From: Clostridiales bacterium
GTDB lineage: Bacteria > Bacillota > Clostridia > Oscillospirales > CAG-272
NCBI GenBank assembly: GCA_012800735.1
Contig: JAAZIU010000013.1
Location: 186,001-250,000 of the forward strand
DNA: 64,000 nucleotides
Direction of reading: 5' to 3'
Under the pieces are notes generated by a model. The model was not told the DNA's origin and searched no databases. It was given only the letters and a program-made list of their open reading frames with translations. The position numbers were made by a program, and so were the translations under genes. This document shows, in pieces, positions 60,993 through 64,000 of this stretch; position 1 is the first letter of the stretch; the number at the start of each line of letters is the position of its first letter.

Positions 60993-63641
60993 ATGCGTAC
61001 CTTAAAGTTGACCGATCGCGTATATTGGTGCGGTGTTCTTGACCCCGACCTGCGCACCTTTGACATAATAATGCACACCGAGTTCGGTACTACTTACAAC
61101 TCATATCTTATTAAGGGCGACAACACGACCGCGCTTATTGACGCTTCAAAGGCTTGTTTTTCCGACGACTGGCTTGAAAAGGTAAACGAGCTTATCGGCG
61201 TTACAAAAATCGATTACCTGATAGTCAATCACACCGAACCGGATCACAGCGGCGCTATTGAAAAGTTCTGCGAGTTGAATCCCGATGTCAAAATCATCGC
61301 GACGACGGCGGCAATCGGCTTTCTTGGACAGATAGCCAACCGACCGCTCAATACCCTTCAGGCAAAAGACGGACAGACGCTTGACCTCGGCGGTGTTACG
61401 CTGAAATTTATGATCCTGCCAAACCTTCACTGGCCGGACACAATGTTTACTTATGCCGTTGAAGAAAAGCTGCTCTTTTCCTGCGACTGCTTCGGTTCGC
61501 ACTACAGTTTCGACGAAGTGCTTGTCAGCCGCGTAACCGACTGCGATGGATACAAGCGAGCCACAAAATACTATTTCGATAATATATTGGGACCGTTCAA
61601 GCGCCCGTATCTTGCAAACGCCGTTAAGAAGGTAAGGGGTATGGATATTGCGATGATCTGTCCCGGCCACGGTCCGGTGCTTGACGAGGGCAAAGACGGC
61701 ATCCTTGCATGGTATGACGAATGGATGCAGGAAGCGCCGAAATCCGAACGGAAGAAAGCTGTCATTACATATGTTACCGCTTACGGATATACAGGGCAGC
61801 TTGCCGAGCGAATCGGAGCCGGCATAAAGGACGCCGGCGCGGATGTTGAAACCTTTGATCTGACCGGTCGTCCCGATCTTATGGACGCCGCTTCCGCTGC
61901 CATTGCCGAAGCTGACGGATTCCTGCTCGGTACTCCTACCATAGTCGGAGAAGCGCTCAAGCCTATCTGGGACATTGCAACCTCGATGTTTGCCGCTACC
62001 CATAAGGGCAAGACTGCGGCGGCGTTCGGTTCTTACGGCTGGACAGGCGAGGGAGTGCCTAACATTACCGAACGGCTGAAGCAGCTTCGCTTAAAAGTGC
62101 TTGACGGCTTCCGCGTCCGCTTCAAGCCGACCGAAAACGACCTGCTTGACGCTTACGAATACGGTTACGACTTCGGCTGCGCTCTTTACAACAAGGAAAA
62201 CGACCGCAAAGCCAAAGGGGAACGCAAACTTGTAAAATGCCTTATCTGCGGGGATATATTTGACGCTTCAATTACCGTTTGTCCCGTATGCGGCGCCGAT
62301 AAATCAAATTTCATCGAAGCTGACGACAATATTTCCGGGTTTGTGTCCGATAAAGAACAGATGATCACGATAATCGGCGGAGGCGAGGCTGCATTGGCCG
62401 CCGCGAAGGCGGCGCGCGCCCGTTCGAAAAAAGCCCGGATAATTATGATCAGCCGCGAGAAATACCTGCCGTATTACCGTCCTATGCTGACAAAAACCCT
62501 TTTGGCGAGCTTTACCGCCGATCAGCTCGGAATCGAGCCGGAAAAATGGTATAAAGACAACGATATCGTTCCGCTGCTGGAAAAAACGGTTAAGAGAATC
62601 GATACCGAGAATAAAACCATCGAGCTTGACGACGGAGCCAAATTCAGCTACGACAAGCTTATCTATGCTCTCGGCGCCGAGAACTTTATCCCGCCGATTG
62701 CCGGACTTTACAAAGACGGCGCTATTCTCGATAATGTTATTTCAATACGCAGCATTGACGATGCGGCTAAGGTTCGAGAAGCTATTGAAAACGGCGCCAA
62801 AAAGGCGGTTGTTATCGGCGGAGGAGTGCTCGGACTTGAGGCTGCGTGGCAGTTGAAATTAGCAAAACTTGACGTTACCGTTCTTGAAACGATGCCCCGG
62901 CTGATGCCGCGTCAGCTTGACGAGAGCGCTTCCGAAATCCTGAAAAAGGTAATTGAATCAAAAGAGGTTAGAATAGAGACCGGCGTAAATGTTGCCGCCG
63001 CCATCTCTGATATATTAGCCGACGCAAAGGAATACGGAGCGAAGCTGATAAACACTATATTTAACACAAATTTATTTGATACCGATAAACCTTCCGAAGG
63101 AAATAAGATTCTCGGCGTATTGCTTGAAGACGGCAGAGTCTTCCCCTGCGATCTGCTTATTATTTCGACCGGAGTTCGCGCTGCGGCTGCGATAGCAAAA
63201 GAAGCGGGAATCGACTGCGGACGCGGAGTAACTGTCGACGAGTTCATGAGAACCTCTGCGTCCGACATATTCGCTGCCGGCGATTGCGCGGAATTCAACG
63301 GAGTTAATTATGCGCTTTGGAGCCAGGCTGCTTCCCAGGGTGAAGTCGCCGGAGCAAACGCGGTCGGAGATGAACTTAAATATGAAGCTTCCGGCGGTCC
63401 GGTCAGCTTCAGCGGCTTTGATACTTCACTATTCTCAATAGGCGATAACGGTTTCGATGAGAAAAGAAGTTACCGCACCCTTGAAAGCCGAGACGGCGCA
63501 AGAGGCATTTACGAAAAGTATTACTTTACCGGCGGTCATCTCGTCGGCGCTGTTATAATCGGCGCTGACAAGGTAGTCCCCGTCACAAAAGCGGTTCAGG
63601 CAGGCGCGTCGATCGCCGAAACTGCCGCAATTATCGGCTGA
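60993..63641 (+). CDS. Flavodiiron protein fused to rubredoxin and NADH:rubredoxin oxidoreductase
   Basis: 882 aa, AGGAG 7 bases upstream. Domains: metallo-beta-lactamase-like di-iron domain (~1-250) with ligands H80, E82, D84, H85, H146, D165 and H226, all conserved; flavodoxin (~257-395); short rubredoxin with C416-x2-C419 and C430-x2-C433; FAD/NAD(P) oxidoreductase (~450-880) with IIGGGEAALAAAKAA and, near the end, SDIFAAGDCAEF. This chain reduces O2 to water or NO to N2O directly from NAD(P)H in one polypeptide, protecting an anaerobe. The rubredoxin is the short rubrerythrin-type form. Confidence 0.93.
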   Translation: MRTLKLTDRVYWCGVLDPDLRTFDIIMHTEFGTTYNSYLIKGDNTTALIDASKACFSDDWLEKVNELIGVTKIDYLIVNHTEPDHSGAIEKFCELNPDVKIIATTAAIGFLGQIANRPLNTLQAKDGQTLDLGGVTLKFMILPNLHWPDTMFTYAVEEKLLFSCDCFGSHYSFDEVLVSRVTDCDGYKRATKYYFDNILGPFKRPYLANAVKKVRGMDIAMICPGHGPVLDEGKDGILAWYDEWMQEAPKSERKKAVITYVTAYGYTGQLAERIGAGIKDAGADVETFDLTGRPDLMDAASAAIAEADGFLLGTPTIVGEALKPIWDIATSMFAATHKGKTAAAFGSYGWTGEGVPNITERLKQLRLKVLDGFRVRFKPTENDLLDAYEYGYDFGCALYNKENDRKAKGERKLVKCLICGDIFDASITVCPVCGADKSNFIEADDNISGFVSDKEQMITIIGGGEAALAAAKAARARSKKARIIMISREKYLPYYRPMLTKTLLASFTADQLGIEPEKWYKDNDIVPLLEKTVKRIDTENKTIELDDGAKFSYDKLIYALGAENFIPPIAGLYKDGAILDNVISIRSIDDAAKVREAIENGAKKAVVIGGGVLGLEAAWQLKLAKLDVTVLETMPRLMPRQLDESASEILKKVIESKEVRIETGVNVAAAISDILADAKEYGAKLINTIFNTNLFDTDKPSEGNKILGVLLEDGRVFPCDLLIISTGVRAAAAIAKEAGIDCGRGVTVDEFMRTSASDIFAAGDCAEFNGVNYALWSQAASQGEVAGANAVGDELKYEASGGPVSFSGFDTSLFSIGDNGFDEKRSYRTLESRDGARGIYEKYYFTGGHLVGAVIIGADKVVPVTKAVQAGASIAETAAIIG

Positions 63642-63663
63642 AATATATATCCGCAATAAAGAA

Positions 63664-63705
63664 ATAACTCCGCCCTTTGAAAATAAGGGCGGAGTTATCG
63701 TTTTT
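63664..63705 (+). terminator. Bidirectional terminator
   Basis: A 14-bp perfect stem (63664-63677 with 63685-63698) and T-run, between the convergent flavodiiron and small-export genes. Confidence 0.85.
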
Positions 63706-64000
63706 ATGATATCAGGGCGGCGAAGCCATAGGTAAGTCCCGTAACTATGAAACCGGCTAATATAACTCCTATTAATATACAGAAGAAAGCATGGCGGAGT
63801 TTCATATTTAAAAATGAAGCTATCATAGCTCCCGTCCATGCCCCGGTTCCGGGCAGCGGAATCGCGATAAAAATAATCAGGCCCAGCGCTTCAATATTTC
63901 CGACGAGACTGCTCTTTTTTATCGCATGATTTTCTATTCTTTCGGCGATTCCTTTTAATCTCTTTGTAGACTTCATCCATTTGAGAACACGCTTCATGAA
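63704..64000 (-). CDS. Small multidrug export-like protein, C-terminal part (5' end outside window)
   Basis: At least 97 residues are visible, ending at 63704; the frame continues past the window end and the ATG at 63997 may be internal. ENHAIKKSSLVGNIEALGLIIFIAIPLPGTGAWTGAMIASFLNMKLRHAF matches the COG2426 small multi-drug export family, normally ~150-160 aa. Two membrane helices and the PLPGTGAWTGA loop are visible. Function in the family is poorly known. Confidence 0.75.
   Translation of the reverse strand, partial: FMKRVLKWMKSTKRLKGIAERIENHAIKKSSLVGNIEALGLIIFIAIPLPGTGAWTGAMIASFLNMKLRHAFFCILIGVILAGFIVTGLTYGFAALIS

Noticed and set aside
1..64000. tRNA, rRNA, CRISPR, insertion sequences, replication origin
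   Set aside because: No cloverleaf, rRNA core, regularly spaced repeats, transposase motifs or DnaA-box cluster were recognised by eye.

Overview
The window looks like a chromosomal segment of a Bacillota bacterium of class Clostridia, probably an uncultured, strictly anaerobic, glycan-feeding gut lineage. The evidence is as follows. Strong GGAGG-type ribosome binding sites and near-consensus sigma-A promoters with 16-18 bp spacers recur throughout, and simple hairpin-plus-T terminators are common. A T-box leader precedes aspS-gatCAB. There is a flavodiiron/rubredoxin/NADH-rubredoxin-oxidoreductase fusion, an EFR1-type flavodoxin-ferredoxin and a CmpB-family membrane protein. Many cytoplasmic glycosidases sit beside lipoprotein sugar-binding proteins. 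No rRNA, tRNA, CRISPR array or transposase was seen.

Layout. 1-15.9 kb is a carbohydrate region: the end of a neutral-ceramidase-like gene, a GH20-like hexosaminidase, an SDR epimerase, a translationally coupled WbsX/GH99-like lipoprotein and GH43 pair, an SGNH esterase lipoprotein, an unknown TIM-barrel-like protein, an aldo/keto reductase, a mannitol-1-phosphate dehydrogenase-like enzyme, a beta-propeller glycosidase-like protein and a surface CBM9 protein. 16-20.8 kb holds an EFR1 protein, a COG2403 GTPase and a lone DUF262-HNH (GmrSD-like) putative defence nuclease. 21-26 kb is the aspS-gatC-gatA-gatB transamidation operon under a T-box whose specifier reads AAC (Asn); its GatA lacks two of the three catalytic-triad residues. 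26-32 kb has a solute-binding lipoprotein, a D-2-hydroxyacid dehydrogenase, an enolase-superfamily enzyme, a candidate 35-aa peptide and a DegT aminotransferase. 32-36.5 kb has an AT-rich CPBP protease, a GMP synthase without its glutaminase domain, an AI-2E family exporter and a CmpB protein. 36.5-43.8 kb is a second carbohydrate region: GH36 alpha-galactosidase and GH127, divergent from a NUDIX / GH28-like / solute-binding-protein operon. 43.8-48.2 kb is housekeeping: topoisomerase subunit A, Sua5 and prfA. 48.5-53.6 kb holds an AraC regulator, two pairs of small paralogues (lipoproteins and DUF6054), a CapA-like protein and a single-pass membrane protein. 53.8-60.2 kb is a tandem array of four ~498-aa solute-binding lipoproteins, each with its own promoter and terminator and with no permease gene nearby. 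60.3-64 kb holds a flavodoxin, the 882-aa flavodiiron fusion and a truncated small-multidrug-export protein.

The most unusual items are the GatA missing catalytic residues in an Asn-T-box operon, in the same window as a glutaminase-less GuaA; the four-copy binding-protein array with private promoters; a perfect 42-bp palindrome over the probable promoter of a small-lipoprotein gene; and a ~100-nt imperfect hairpin ahead of the flavodiiron gene. All assignments come from reading the sequence; no database search was possible.
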